Assembly: GCF_037996765.1 (NCBI RefSeq)
Contig: NZ_JBBNAD010000006.1
Coordinates: 186,001-250,000, forward strand
Direction of reading: 5' to 3'
Length of the DNA: 64,000 nt
Source: Bdellovibrio sp. GT3
GTDB lineage: Bacteria > Bdellovibrionota > Bdellovibrionia > Bdellovibrionales > Bdellovibrionaceae
Shown: piece after piece, positions 49,939 to 58,813 of the stretch
Layout of the letters: the number at the start of each line of letters is the position of its first letter
Position numbering within the stretch: position 1 is the first letter of the stretch
Translations under genes and position numbers: made by a program
Notes under the pieces: generated by a model
The model's input: the letters and a program-made list of their open reading frames with translations, nothing else
Told to the model about the DNA's origin: nothing
Databases searched by the model: none

Positions 49939-51343
49939 ATTCGTCATCCAGCTCGTCATCACCGACGACGCCCAGATTGTATTTCTCAATGCGATAACGC
50001 ATAGAACGGAAAGAAATATGAAGCAATTTTGCTGCTCTCTTCTTAACGCCACCCGCAGAGTGAATCGCTTTGATCAAAAGTTCTTTTTCAATTTGGCCCA
50101 TGACCTTATCCAAGTCAACACCGTCATCACCCATCTCAATTTCATTGGATGACGCCATTTTGCGGCCAGAAGATGTGTTCACCATTGGCGGCAATGATTC
50201 AGGCAGAATCGTCGCACCACCCTCCAAGGCCACAGTACGCTCGATCATGTTTTCAAGCTCACGCACGTTACCTGGATAGTCATACTTCTTCAGAATTTCC
50301 ATGGCTTCAACACTGATCGCACCGATGTTTTTATTCAGGCGCTCATTGTATTTCTTCAGGAAATGGTTGGCCAAAAGTGGCACGTCCTCACGACGCTCAC
50401 GCAAGCCCGGAGTTCTGATATTGATTACATTCAAACGATAGAACAAATCCTGACGGAAAGTGCCCTTAGCCACCATCTCCTCAAGATTTCTGTTTGTCGC
50501 AGCGATGATACGCACTTCCACTTTCGCGTCTTCTGTGGCACCCACACGACGAATCACGCGTTCTTGAATTGCACGAAGAAGCTTAACCTGAATCGTCAAT
50601 GGCAACTCACCGACCTCATCCAGGAACAGTGTTCCGCCATCAGCAACTTCAAATAGACCGGCCTTATCAACCACTGCACCGGTAAAGGAGCCTTTTTTAT
50701 GACCGAACATTTCTGATTCCATCAGATTTTCAGGAATCGCACCGCAGTTCACGGTAACGAAAGGACGATCTTTCAACGGACCGTTATAATGGATCGCTTT
50801 GGCAACGACCTCTTTACCTGTACCTGATTCCCCCGTGATCAAAACGTTTGTTGGCGTTTGTGATACACGTTTAACCATGTCAAAGATGACGTGCATTGCC
50901 GGGGAGTTCCCCACCATGCTTTGGAATGAGTATTCCTTGGTAAGTTCTTTTTTAAGAGTTCTATTTTCAACTTCCAAATTGCGCGAACGAAGCGCGTTTT
51001 GAATGTTCAAACGAACTTCATCGATCTTAAATGGCTTCGTCAGATAGTCGTAGGCGCCCATTTTCATGGCTTCAACAGCTGTCTCTGTCGTGCCGAATGC
51101 GGTGATCAACATAAACACTGTATCCGGATAGGATTCTTTCACGTGTTTAAGAAGTTCAATCCCCGTCACATGAGGCATCTGCAAATCGGAGATGATCATA
51201 TCGAATGATTTTTTTGTCAGAAGGTCTTTCGCTTTTTGGCCGTCTTCAGCCAAAGTGATCTCATAGCCTTCTTTTTTCAGCATGATCTCTAGAAATTCGC
51301 GTATTGATTCTTCGTCGTCGACAACAAGAATTCTCGGCTTCAT
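49937..51343 (-). CDS. Sigma-54-dependent response regulator, PilR-like
   Basis: The protein has 468 residues from ATG 51343 (upstream GGGAGCGAG). The receiver domain has the phospho-acceptor Asp53 (IISDLQMP). The AAA+ domain has Walker A GESGTGKE (171-178), GSFTGA (218-223, usually GAFTGA, contacts sigma-54), Walker B and the R-finger region. The Fis-type HTH is at about 435-460 (GVKKRAAKLLHISFRSMRYRIEKY). It follows the PilS-like kinase (gap 40 bp), so the pair resembles PilS/PilR that control pilin genes from -24/-12 promoters. The pilin gene is not in the window. Confidence 0.9.
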   Translation of the reverse strand: MKPRILVVDDEESIREFLEIMLKKEGYEITLAEDGQKAKDLLTKKSFDMIISDLQMPHVTGIELLKHVKESYPDTVFMLITAFGTTETAVEAMKMGAYDYLTKPFKIDEVRLNIQNALRSRNLEVENRTLKKELTKEYSFQSMVGNSPAMHVIFDMVKRVSQTPTNVLITGESGTGKEVVAKAIHYNGPLKDRPFVTVNCGAIPENLMESEMFGHKKGSFTGAVVDKAGLFEVADGGTLFLDEVGELPLTIQVKLLRAIQERVIRRVGATEDAKVEVRIIAATNRNLEEMVAKGTFRQDLFYRLNVINIRTPGLRERREDVPLLANHFLKKYNERLNKNIGAISVEAMEILKKYDYPGNVRELENMIERTVALEGGATILPESLPPMVNTSSGRKMASSNEIEMGDDGVDLDKVMGQIEKELLIKAIHSAGGVKKRAAKLLHISFRSMRYRIEKYNLGVVGDDELDDE

Positions 51344-51383
51344 GTATCTCGCTCCCACATCCTGTGAATATAGTCTTTATTCT

Positions 51384-52961
51384 TTAGTTTGCTTTAGGGA
51401 AAGTCAAAACAAACTCTGTCCCCACACCTTGCTCACTCTCAACAAAGATCTGCGCCCCGTGGCCTTCCAGAATTTTATGAGTAATAGCTAGACCAAGGCC
51501 TGTACCTTTGGGTTTCGTCGTGTGAAAAGGTTCAAACATTTTTTTGCGTGTGGCTTCACTCATACCACATCCAGAATCGCGCAAACTGATCACGATGGCT
51601 TTTTCATTTGCCACTGCTTTAACGATCATTTGAGCTTTGCTCGAATCCTGCATCGCCTGATAAGAATTCAAAACGATGTTCAGAAAAACCTGCTTAAGCT
51701 TATCACGATGACCCAGGATTTTTAAGTCCTGACTGATTTCACGGATCTGCTCGATGTCGGCTCTGACCTTCCCGTCCGTTTTGATCGCATCCAGGACTTC
51801 ATTCAACAGAAACGCCATATCCACCGCATCCGTAGGCGGCTTTTCCGGACGGGCATAATCCAAAAACTCAGTGATTAGGTTATTCAGACGATCGATCTCG
51901 CGCAGGACGATTTTCATCAACTTGCGATCATCATCGTTGGTCACGGTCTGAGTCAGCATTTCAATGCTGCCACTGATTCCCGCCAACGGGTTGCGTATTT
52001 CATGTGCAATCCCAGCAGCCAAACCACCCACTGCCGCCAGTTTTTCATTCTGACGAGCAGCAAATTCAAACTGACGAATCTTGGTCAAATCATCAACCAA
52101 AGCAATCGAAAGAGGTGCTTGCAGGTCCGGACTGTACACTTTGGATAAAGTCACACCCAGAATCTTTGCCGTTTGATCGGAGCTTTCAACATACTTCAAA
52201 TCACCTCTGAAACCGTCAGAGGCTTTTTCCGTTTCAGGAAACAGACGGTACCAGTTAAGACCGGTGATTTCAGTTTTACCCAGGATATCCAAAGCGGAAT
52301 TATTCGCAGTCAGCACCTGTCCGTCTGATGTAAAAGAAAGCATTCCCGATGGAATGTTCTCCATGATGAACTGATTTAATTCCTGTGCAGAACGCAGACT
52401 TAAGCCGGTTTGTTTTAATTCTTTACCGACTGACTGCAATTGCTCACTCAGGAAACCCGCAAGTCCCGCCACCGAGAAAAATGCGATATTATTAAGCGCC
52501 AACAGAAAAAAGAAATTCAACGCCTTCATTTCCGGCGAAAACAAAGCCGCCGTTGTGAAGGTGATACTGGTGAATAGAGCCAGAGTTAAGGCACCCACTC
52601 CCCGACATGCAATTCCCGCCAGCAGAATGTTCACCAGATGCAGGAACATCAATAAGGACTGATTCAAACCGAAGTAATAAATCAAAAGCGATATGAAGAC
52701 TGAATCCAGAACAAAACCCAAAAACAGGGCGCGCGGATTCTGCAGCAACTGATCCCACTCAGAAATCCAGATAATGTGCAGACCCAACGCCAATGTCAGC
52801 ACCAGGTAAAAAGGCGCCTGCACGGACCAGTTTACGAAACTTCCCTGAGCCATCGTTGAAACCACACTGATCAACAAGACAATGGCAAAAAGACTGACGC
52901 GAGCAAACTCGACCGTCAGTCCTTGTTTCTTATTACTCTGAAGGGCGTAACTTAAGCGCAA
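51384..52961 (-). CDS. PilS-like sensor histidine kinase with PAS domain
   Basis: The protein has 525 residues. Its start is a TTG (52959-52961) with GGGGGA just before it, immediately after the pilC stop. Membrane helices (about six, residues 20-170) are followed by a PAS-like region (about 200-290). The HisKA H-box AAGIAHEIRNPLAGISG has the His at about residue 321. The HATPase domain has VFLNIVLNSYQAM, SLRDSGCGMSE and GTGLGLAITHKI. The pattern is that of PilS, which senses pilin in the inner membrane. It is adjacent to pilC and pilR, so it controls the pilus. Confidence 0.9.
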   Translation of the reverse strand: MRLSYALQSNKKQGLTVEFARVSLFAIVLLISVVSTMAQGSFVNWSVQAPFYLVLTLALGLHIIWISEWDQLLQNPRALFLGFVLDSVFISLLIYYFGLNQSLLMFLHLVNILLAGIACRGVGALTLALFTSITFTTAALFSPEMKALNFFFLLALNNIAFFSVAGLAGFLSEQLQSVGKELKQTGLSLRSAQELNQFIMENIPSGMLSFTSDGQVLTANNSALDILGKTEITGLNWYRLFPETEKASDGFRGDLKYVESSDQTAKILGVTLSKVYSPDLQAPLSIALVDDLTKIRQFEFAARQNEKLAAVGGLAAGIAHEIRNPLAGISGSIEMLTQTVTNDDDRKLMKIVLREIDRLNNLITEFLDYARPEKPPTDAVDMAFLLNEVLDAIKTDGKVRADIEQIREISQDLKILGHRDKLKQVFLNIVLNSYQAMQDSSKAQMIVKAVANEKAIVISLRDSGCGMSEATRKKMFEPFHTTKPKGTGLGLAITHKILEGHGAQIFVESEQGVGTEFVLTFPKAN

Positions 52962-54188
52962 TTATCCCCCGCCGACAACGTCTGCCATACTGAAGATTGG
53001 CAAGTACATGGCAATAACCAGGATCGCGATGATACCACCCAGGAAAACCATCATCAAAGGTTCCAGCAATGAAGTCATGGCTTTCACGGCAGTTTCAACT
53101 TCGTCCTCATAGAAATCGGCAATCTTACCCAGCATGATATCCATTGTACCGGATTGCTCACCGATGGAGATCATCTGCACCACCATCTCAGGGAAAACTT
53201 TTTCTTTACCCAATGGAGCGGCGAAAGTACGCCCCTCTGTGACTGAGGCTTTACAACGAAGCAAAGCTTGCTCGATGACGATGTTGCCGGCAGTTTTTGC
53301 GGAAATGTCGATCGCTTCAATCAAACCCACACCCGATGACAACAAGGTCGAAAGAGTACGAGTCAAACGGGCAATTGCCGACTTCTGAATCACTTCACCG
53401 AAAACCGGGACATTAAAGAAAAGTCGATCCATGGTATCGCGCCCCTCGTCGGTGCGATAATATTGAAGAATCGCAAACGGAATACCCACCACACCCGCCA
53501 AATACAGATACCACTGATTGATCATGGAATTGGAAAGTGCAATCACGGCCTGAGTCAGTGCAGGTGGTTCTTTACCAGCAGAGTTAAAAAACTCCATAAA
53601 TTTAGGAAGGATGAAAACCAGGATACCGGTGATAACTGCAAATGCCACCACCAGAATGACGGCTGGATAAACCAAAGCGCCCTTCACCTGACTTTTCAAT
53701 TTTTCTGATTTCTCCATATAGAGAGCCAGACGATTCAAGATACCATCCAGGATACCGGCTTCTTCACCGGCCTGGATCATGTTCACATAAAGTTTATCGA
53801 AAACCAGCGGCACTTGCGCCATGGAATCGGCCAAACGACGACCGCTTTCGATCGAAGTCTTAACCTGACCTGCAGCACTTCTTAGAGGCCCCGGACGTAA
53901 ACCTTCAGAAAGAATTTTCAGACAATCCACCACCGGAATACCGGCGTTGATCAATGTTGCAAACTGACGAGTGAAGATCTGCAGATCCTTCCCCTTGACG
54001 CGTCCACCGAACATGGGTTGCGAAGCACCCGGCTTTTTTCCACCAGCTCTTGCCACCACCACAAGTTTTGTTGGCATCAACTGCTGCGCACGCAGACGAA
54101 TGATCGCCTCCTGCTGAGTTGCCGCCTCGATCTCTCCCGAGACGATTCCACCTGTGGCCGCTTTGGCCTGATACTGGAACTTAGCCAT
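52962..54188 (-). CDS. pilC: Type IV pilus platform protein PilC
   Basis: The protein has 408 residues and the two repeated GspF-like halves of the inner-membrane platform. Visible blocks are FTRQFATLINAGIPVVDCLKIL, GILDGILNRLALYMEKSEKLKSQVKGALVYPAVILV, LSTLLSSGVGLIEAIDISAKTAGN and SLLEPLMMVFLGGIIAILVIAMYLPIF at the end. Three membrane segments are expected. It takes torque from the ATPases PilB and PilT. It abuts both neighbours with no spacer. Confidence 0.95.
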   Translation of the reverse strand: MAKFQYQAKAATGGIVSGEIEAATQQEAIIRLRAQQLMPTKLVVVARAGGKKPGASQPMFGGRVKGKDLQIFTRQFATLINAGIPVVDCLKILSEGLRPGPLRSAAGQVKTSIESGRRLADSMAQVPLVFDKLYVNMIQAGEEAGILDGILNRLALYMEKSEKLKSQVKGALVYPAVILVVAFAVITGILVFILPKFMEFFNSAGKEPPALTQAVIALSNSMINQWYLYLAGVVGIPFAILQYYRTDEGRDTMDRLFFNVPVFGEVIQKSAIARLTRTLSTLLSSGVGLIEAIDISAKTAGNIVIEQALLRCKASVTEGRTFAAPLGKEKVFPEMVVQMISIGEQSGTMDIMLGKIADFYEDEVETAVKAMTSLLEPLMMVFLGGIIAILVIAMYLPIFSMADVVGGG

Positions 54189-55232
54189 CTAGATGCCCAC
54201 CTTTTTGAGCAACTGATCCAAATGATCCGGATCGCGGGATGTTTCAAAGGCTGTTTTCAAATCCACACGACGGCGAATCAAATGCTGCAACAGGGATTGA
54301 TTCAAAGTCAAAATTCCTGAGTGCTCTGGTGCTGTTGTCAAAACAGACTGTAGCGCTGTCATTTCCTGACGCTCGATAAAGTCACGAATCTGTGGTTTTA
54401 CCAATAGCAGCTCGTGAGCAAATACGCGATCATTGCCAAGTCCTGGCATCGCATACTGCCCCAACCCCATGGAAAACACCTCTGCAAAACGAGATGATCC
54501 ATGCTGACCGAAACGATCCGTCATCACCGACAAACAGCGACGAAGCGCATTCATCAAAGACGGTGCACGCATGGAATAGATCACAAAAACGCCACGTTCC
54601 GCCAAGGCCATCGCCTCAAGGAAGCTGCCATCATCAGAAGCTCCGTCGTAAACCACGACATCCACTCCGTTCAACAGACTGTCACGCTCGTCTTTGCTGG
54701 CAAAAATGCCGTTATGATATAGAAAACAGGATTTTTCCTCGCGCATTTGCGGGAATGGTCTGGTGGAGAAAACCACACCCATGAATGATTTTTCCTCACC
54801 CATTTTTTGCATGGTTTTATACAGCGTCCCCGTCTGCCCGGATTCACCGGCACCAGAGACAATCACCAGTCCCTTCATGCGCAGGCAGGTTTCCAGATAG
54901 CTTCCCGGTAGCGGCATATCGAATCTTGAACCGTCCAGATCCAGATCGATGATCGCCTTCATGGTACTTTCATGCTGAAAGAACGAAAACCCAATGCGCA
55001 TATTCTCAAGCGCGGTTTCACCAACCACAGCACCTGTTGTTTCCAGAACCGTTTTTTGATTGTCATCCAAAAAGCTCTGCTGAAGAAGCTTCCACTCCGT
55101 CATCAATCCCGGAGACTTTCTTAAACTTTCCCAACCCGTGGTGCTGCGTGCACGAGGCTCGCTACCAACGACAAACAGGAATTCCTGGGATTTCTTTGCT
55201 TTTGCTTGCATTAACAATTCAGTCAAACTCAT
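54189..55232 (-). CDS. PilT-like pseudo-ATPase (degenerate motor protein)
   Basis: The protein has 347 residues, the usual PilT length, and sits where pilT is expected (pilB - this - pilC). The fold resembles PilT but the motor motifs are lost. The Walker A site reads GAGESGQT (residues 127-134): the catalytic Lys is Gln133 and Glu130 replaces Gly. The Walker B/Glu site VVVYDGASDD (192-201) lacks the catalytic Glu of the usual VGEMRD. The His-box TLHT reads SMRAPS. The protein should therefore not hydrolyse ATP. It may be a regulator or structural subunit of the retraction machine. The start overlaps the pilB stop by one base. A standard PilT must be encoded elsewhere if retraction occurs. 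Confidence 0.82.
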   Translation of the reverse strand: MSLTELLMQAKAKKSQEFLFVVGSEPRARSTTGWESLRKSPGLMTEWKLLQQSFLDDNQKTVLETTGAVVGETALENMRIGFSFFQHESTMKAIIDLDLDGSRFDMPLPGSYLETCLRMKGLVIVSGAGESGQTGTLYKTMQKMGEEKSFMGVVFSTRPFPQMREEKSCFLYHNGIFASKDERDSLLNGVDVVVYDGASDDGSFLEAMALAERGVFVIYSMRAPSLMNALRRCLSVMTDRFGQHGSSRFAEVFSMGLGQYAMPGLGNDRVFAHELLLVKPQIRDFIERQEMTALQSVLTTAPEHSGILTLNQSLLQHLIRRRVDLKTAFETSRDPDHLDQLLKKVGI

Positions 55233-56932
55233 TATGTGTCCTTCACAGATGCATTCAAGACTTCTTCAATTGTTGTTTGGCCTCGTTTAAGTTTCAACAA
55301 TGCAGAACGGCGAAGCGTTTTCATTCCTTGCTCACGCGCCAGGAAACGCAACTGCCCCGTCGAGGCCCCTTTAAGAATGGCCTCTTTCATTTTTTCCGTC
55401 ATGGACAGCAACTCGTACACTGCCAAACGACCTTTGATGCCGGAGTTGTTACAGTTTGAACAACCTTTTCCGCGCATCAGCTTATAATCACCGACTTCCG
55501 CCTGCGGCACACCCAGATTAATCAGGGTTTGAGCCGGAACTTCAATCGGCGCTTTACATGATTCACAGTTTTTACCAACCAGACGCTGAGCCACCACCAG
55601 ATTCACACAGGAAGTGATGATATAGTTCGCCACACCCATTTCGGTCAGACGAACAACAGTACCAGGAGCATCATTGGTATGCAGAGTACTTACAACCAAG
55701 TGACCCGTGGAGGCCGCTTTAAAGGCAATCTCTGCAGTTTCAAGGTCACGAATCTCCCCCACCATGACGATATCCGGGTCCTGACGAAGGAAGGATTTAA
55801 GCGCGCTGGAGAAATTCAAGTCGATATCAGGATTCATCTGAACCTGATTGATACCTTCAAGATTGAACTCGACCGGATCTTCTGCCGTGGAGATATTCAC
55901 GTCCGGTTTGTTCAATTCCGCCAAGGCAGAATAAATTGTCGTGGTTTTACCAGAACCCGTAGGCCCCGTGATCAACACCATCCCCTGCGGAAGATTGATC
56001 ATGGATTTGAAAAGTTTCAAATCGTCTTCTTCGAAACCAAGCTTGGTCATGTCCAATTGAAGATTGGATTTATCAAGCAAACGCATAACGACTTTTTCGC
56101 CCCAAATCGTTGGCAGAATGCTGACACGGAAGTCCATCTCGCGGCCTTTTTTGGTACGAACTTTCAGACGACCATCCTGCGGACGGCGCTTTTCAGCGAT
56201 ATCAAGCTTGGACATGATCTTGATACGCGAGGCAATGGCGGCACCCGTTCCTTGTGGGGGTTGCGTGGCTTCAACCAGATTACCGTCAATACGAAAACGT
56301 ACACGGAATCTTTTTTCATAAGGTTCAAAATGAATATCCGAAACCTTCTTGATGATCGCATCGCCCAAAATCTGATTCACGAATTTTACAATGGGAGCTT
56401 CCTCGCCGCCAGAGTCGGAATCGATGATTTCAGCGGTGGTAGAGGCTGCATACTCCTCCTCCATACTTTCTGCGATGGTATTAAGATTCTTAACGTTGAT
56501 GTTACCGCCGTAGTATCTTTCGATACTGGCAGCAATCGCCGTTTCAGTCGCAACCACGGCCTGGATTTTACAGCGCGTGATAAAGCGCAAGTCTTCCTTA
56601 ACCATGATATTGCTGGGATCTGCAAAAGCCACGACCAGCGTGGATCCGGCTTTTTGCAATGGAATCAATTGATTACGATCACAAACATCTCGGGGAATCA
56701 GCTGTAAAACTGTCGCATCAATTTCAAAAGAGGAAACTTCCACGCCGGGCACTGCAAAGTGCTTTTCCATCGCGCGAAGGATTTGATTTTCCTTAAGAAA
56801 ACCAAGCTGTGTGATAACTCCCGTCAGTCTAGCTGTCCCGGATTTCTTTTGTTCTTCAACAGCGTGCGCAAGCTGATCCGGTTTGAGCAGACCCTGCTTA
56901 ACTAATATTTCACCAATCTTGAAAGAAGACAT
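55232..56932 (-). CDS. pilB: Type IV pilus extension ATPase PilB
   Basis: A 566-residue protein, the usual PilB length. It has an N1 domain (about 1-150, GEILVKQGLLKPDQLAHAVEEQ), an N2 domain, the Walker A site GPTGSGKTTT (about 326), Asp box and Walker B VMVGEIRDLETAEIAF, the His-box VSTLHTNDAPGT and a tetracysteine zinc motif (CESCKAP and CSNCNNSG, about 455-500). All catalytic residues are intact. PilB powers pilin extension on the PilC platform. The ATG has GGGGAG upstream. Gene order here is pilB, PilT-like, pilC, pilS, pilR. Confidence 0.97.
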   Translation of the reverse strand: MSSFKIGEILVKQGLLKPDQLAHAVEEQKKSGTARLTGVITQLGFLKENQILRAMEKHFAVPGVEVSSFEIDATVLQLIPRDVCDRNQLIPLQKAGSTLVVAFADPSNIMVKEDLRFITRCKIQAVVATETAIAASIERYYGGNINVKNLNTIAESMEEEYAASTTAEIIDSDSGGEEAPIVKFVNQILGDAIIKKVSDIHFEPYEKRFRVRFRIDGNLVEATQPPQGTGAAIASRIKIMSKLDIAEKRRPQDGRLKVRTKKGREMDFRVSILPTIWGEKVVMRLLDKSNLQLDMTKLGFEEDDLKLFKSMINLPQGMVLITGPTGSGKTTTIYSALAELNKPDVNISTAEDPVEFNLEGINQVQMNPDIDLNFSSALKSFLRQDPDIVMVGEIRDLETAEIAFKAASTGHLVVSTLHTNDAPGTVVRLTEMGVANYIITSCVNLVVAQRLVGKNCESCKAPIEVPAQTLINLGVPQAEVGDYKLMRGKGCSNCNNSGIKGRLAVYELLSMTEKMKEAILKGASTGQLRFLAREQGMKTLRRSALLKLKRGQTTIEEVLNASVKDT

Positions 56933-56979
56933 TGTGGCTCCCCAGATATAACTTTATACCAGGGTGCCGTTTTTTGTAA

Positions 56980-57813
56980 CTAGACGGAAGAAGAGTTTTC
57001 GTTCTTGAACTCTTCGATCCAATTCGCAAGGTCAGAGGGCTTCAGCAGATGAGATTGCTTGAGTTTCTCGAAAACTGTCTCGACCAAAGCCTGCAACATA
57101 TCTTTGGGGAACAGAGCCTTCAACTCCGCCTGCTTTGCCTCGTCCATCAACTCACTTTGCAGATTGCCAAGGTGCAAATCAAACGCATACCCGCCAGTTG
57201 TCATGAAATTGAAATATGACAAATCGGTCAGGAGCTCACTCTCCGAGTCCAGTTGAACTGTGTTGATGATCAATGAAGCGTTGATCGGCTGAATGGTCAA
57301 TTCCTCCATCGGCAGAACCTTGAACTTGATCCCCAGATTTCCCCGGGACAGAATGCGGGCTTCGCGATACAGCTGGGTGATGTTCTCCCCCATCAAATAG
57401 ATTTCAGCGAATCCCAATTCTGTGCAAACCGCCGCGGCGATTCGCAGACACTCACCCTCACCAACGACAAAAGCTGGCATGCGAATATCCACATCACGGG
57501 CCTGCTCCACCAAAACTTTATGAAGTGCCTCATAACTTAGAAGCCGAGGATACCACTTCGCACCTTCCGGCAGATACATATCAAAGCATTCCAGCAAACG
57601 AACCTGCGTTGGCAAAACCTGCAGCGAAGGATAAAGAGCGCGAGATTGCTCGAAAGAAAAAAATGCGGCATCCGCGCCCGCCAAAAGCTCCTCGGAAAAC
57701 GTGGGGTGCTGCTCTGGAACAGGAAAATCCGGATTTTTTTTCGCAATAAACTGCAAAAATCGAAACAATGTACTGGATTCGCCCTCACGGAACTCAAGAA
57801 TTTTTTTGTTCAT
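56980..57813 (-). CDS. Hypothetical protein, distant shikimate-dehydrogenase-like
   Basis: The protein has 277 residues from ATG 57813 (a TTG at 57816 is possible). It overlaps the ribF end by 20 bp. The central part AFVVGEGECLRIAAAVCTELGFAEIYLMGEN (about 116-146) resembles the second (NAD-binding) domain of AroE-like proteins, but GxGxxG reads GEGECL. The rest has few conserved catalytic residues, so an enzymatic role is doubtful. It lies between ribF and pilB on the same strand. I do not recognise a closer family. Confidence 0.6.
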   Translation of the reverse strand: MNKKILEFREGESSTLFRFLQFIAKKNPDFPVPEQHPTFSEELLAGADAAFFSFEQSRALYPSLQVLPTQVRLLECFDMYLPEGAKWYPRLLSYEALHKVLVEQARDVDIRMPAFVVGEGECLRIAAAVCTELGFAEIYLMGENITQLYREARILSRGNLGIKFKVLPMEELTIQPINASLIINTVQLDSESELLTDLSYFNFMTTGGYAFDLHLGNLQSELMDEAKQAELKALFPKDMLQALVETVFEKLKQSHLLKPSDLANWIEEFKNENSSSV

Positions 57814-58741
57814 CAAAATACTTTCGGGCGGCTGCCATATCGGAAAAAATCTGCTGCTTCAAAGAATCAATCCCGGAAAACTTCATTTCATCCCTTAAAA
57901 AATACAACAACTCCACTTCGACTTCCACGCCGTAAAGCTGCGCATCCATATCGAAAATATGACTTTCAATTTTTACCGGACCCGCTTTGCCGTCTTCCTG
58001 GAAAGTGGGATTCACACCGATATTTGTGATGGAAGGATGATTGTGCCCGTTGATTCTGGTGTAAGTGAAATACACACCTTTGCGAGGCACAAACTCCACA
58101 TCCGGATGAATATTGGCAGTGGGCACCCCGATGGTGCGACCGCGCTGAAAGCCTTTTTCCACGTTGCCACGCAGGTAATAACGACGCCCCAAAAGTTGCG
58201 CCGCTTTGTCCACCTCACCCGCCTGCAAAGCCTCACGAATGCGCGTCGATGAAACCACCTGGCCATTCAACTGAAAGGGGGGAATCACAATCAAACGTAT
58301 CCCCTGTTGCGCACAAAATCCCTCAAGGAAAGAGATGTTTCCGGTGCGATTGGCGCCGAAATTAAAATCGTGCCCGACGACCAGAGTCTTGGGATTCAGA
58401 TTTTTCATTACATAGTTTTGCAGGAAATCCTGAGCGGAAACCTGCGCAAACTCACGAGTGAAATTTTCGATGATCACACACTCGATACCACCAGCGGCAA
58501 AGCGCTCCTGCTGGTCGCGAAGATCGAACATTCTCTGGGTTTGGCGCTCTGGAAAAAGCACTTTTACAGGGTGAGGATGGAAAGTATACACAACCCCAGG
58601 AACACCATAGTGCTGGGCTTCGCGAGTAACAGTTTCAATCAGTTGCTGATGCCCCAGATGAACACCGTCAAAATTGCCAATTGTGACGACAGAGGACTCT
58701 ATAACAGACCCCATCTGCCCTACGCCTTGATAGATATGCAT
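57794..58741 (-). CDS. ribF: Bifunctional riboflavin kinase / FAD synthetase
   Basis: The protein has 315 residues from ATG 58741 (TTG 58750 also possible). The FAD-synthetase half opens VVTIGNFDGVHLGHQQLIE (GNFDGVHxGH is the nucleotidyltransferase motif). It has VVGHDFNFGANRTG and SSTRIREALQAGEVDKAAQLLGR (SSTxIR region). The flavokinase half begins at about 185 with GNVEKGFQRGRTIGVPTANI and has FTYTRINGHNHPSITNIGVNPTF and EVEVELLYFLRDEMKF. It makes FMN and FAD. It leads the minus-strand block that continues into pilB. Confidence 0.96.
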   Translation of the reverse strand: MHIYQGVGQMGSVIESSVVTIGNFDGVHLGHQQLIETVTREAQHYGVPGVVYTFHPHPVKVLFPERQTQRMFDLRDQQERFAAGGIECVIIENFTREFAQVSAQDFLQNYVMKNLNPKTLVVGHDFNFGANRTGNISFLEGFCAQQGIRLIVIPPFQLNGQVVSSTRIREALQAGEVDKAAQLLGRRYYLRGNVEKGFQRGRTIGVPTANIHPDVEFVPRKGVYFTYTRINGHNHPSITNIGVNPTFQEDGKAGPVKIESHIFDMDAQLYGVEVEVELLYFLRDEMKFSGIDSLKQQIFSDMAAARKYFDEQKNS

Positions 58742-58813
58742 ATTTTTCAATATACCTGTTTCCGCGCCCGGCGGTAAGGGCTTTTAATAGTTGATATTTT
58801 TAATAAATTTGCT

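Noticed and set aside
55679-56707. A 342-residue open frame on the plus strand across pilB
   Set aside because: It is the mirror of a strongly conserved gene; its product has no recognisable domain and no RBS.
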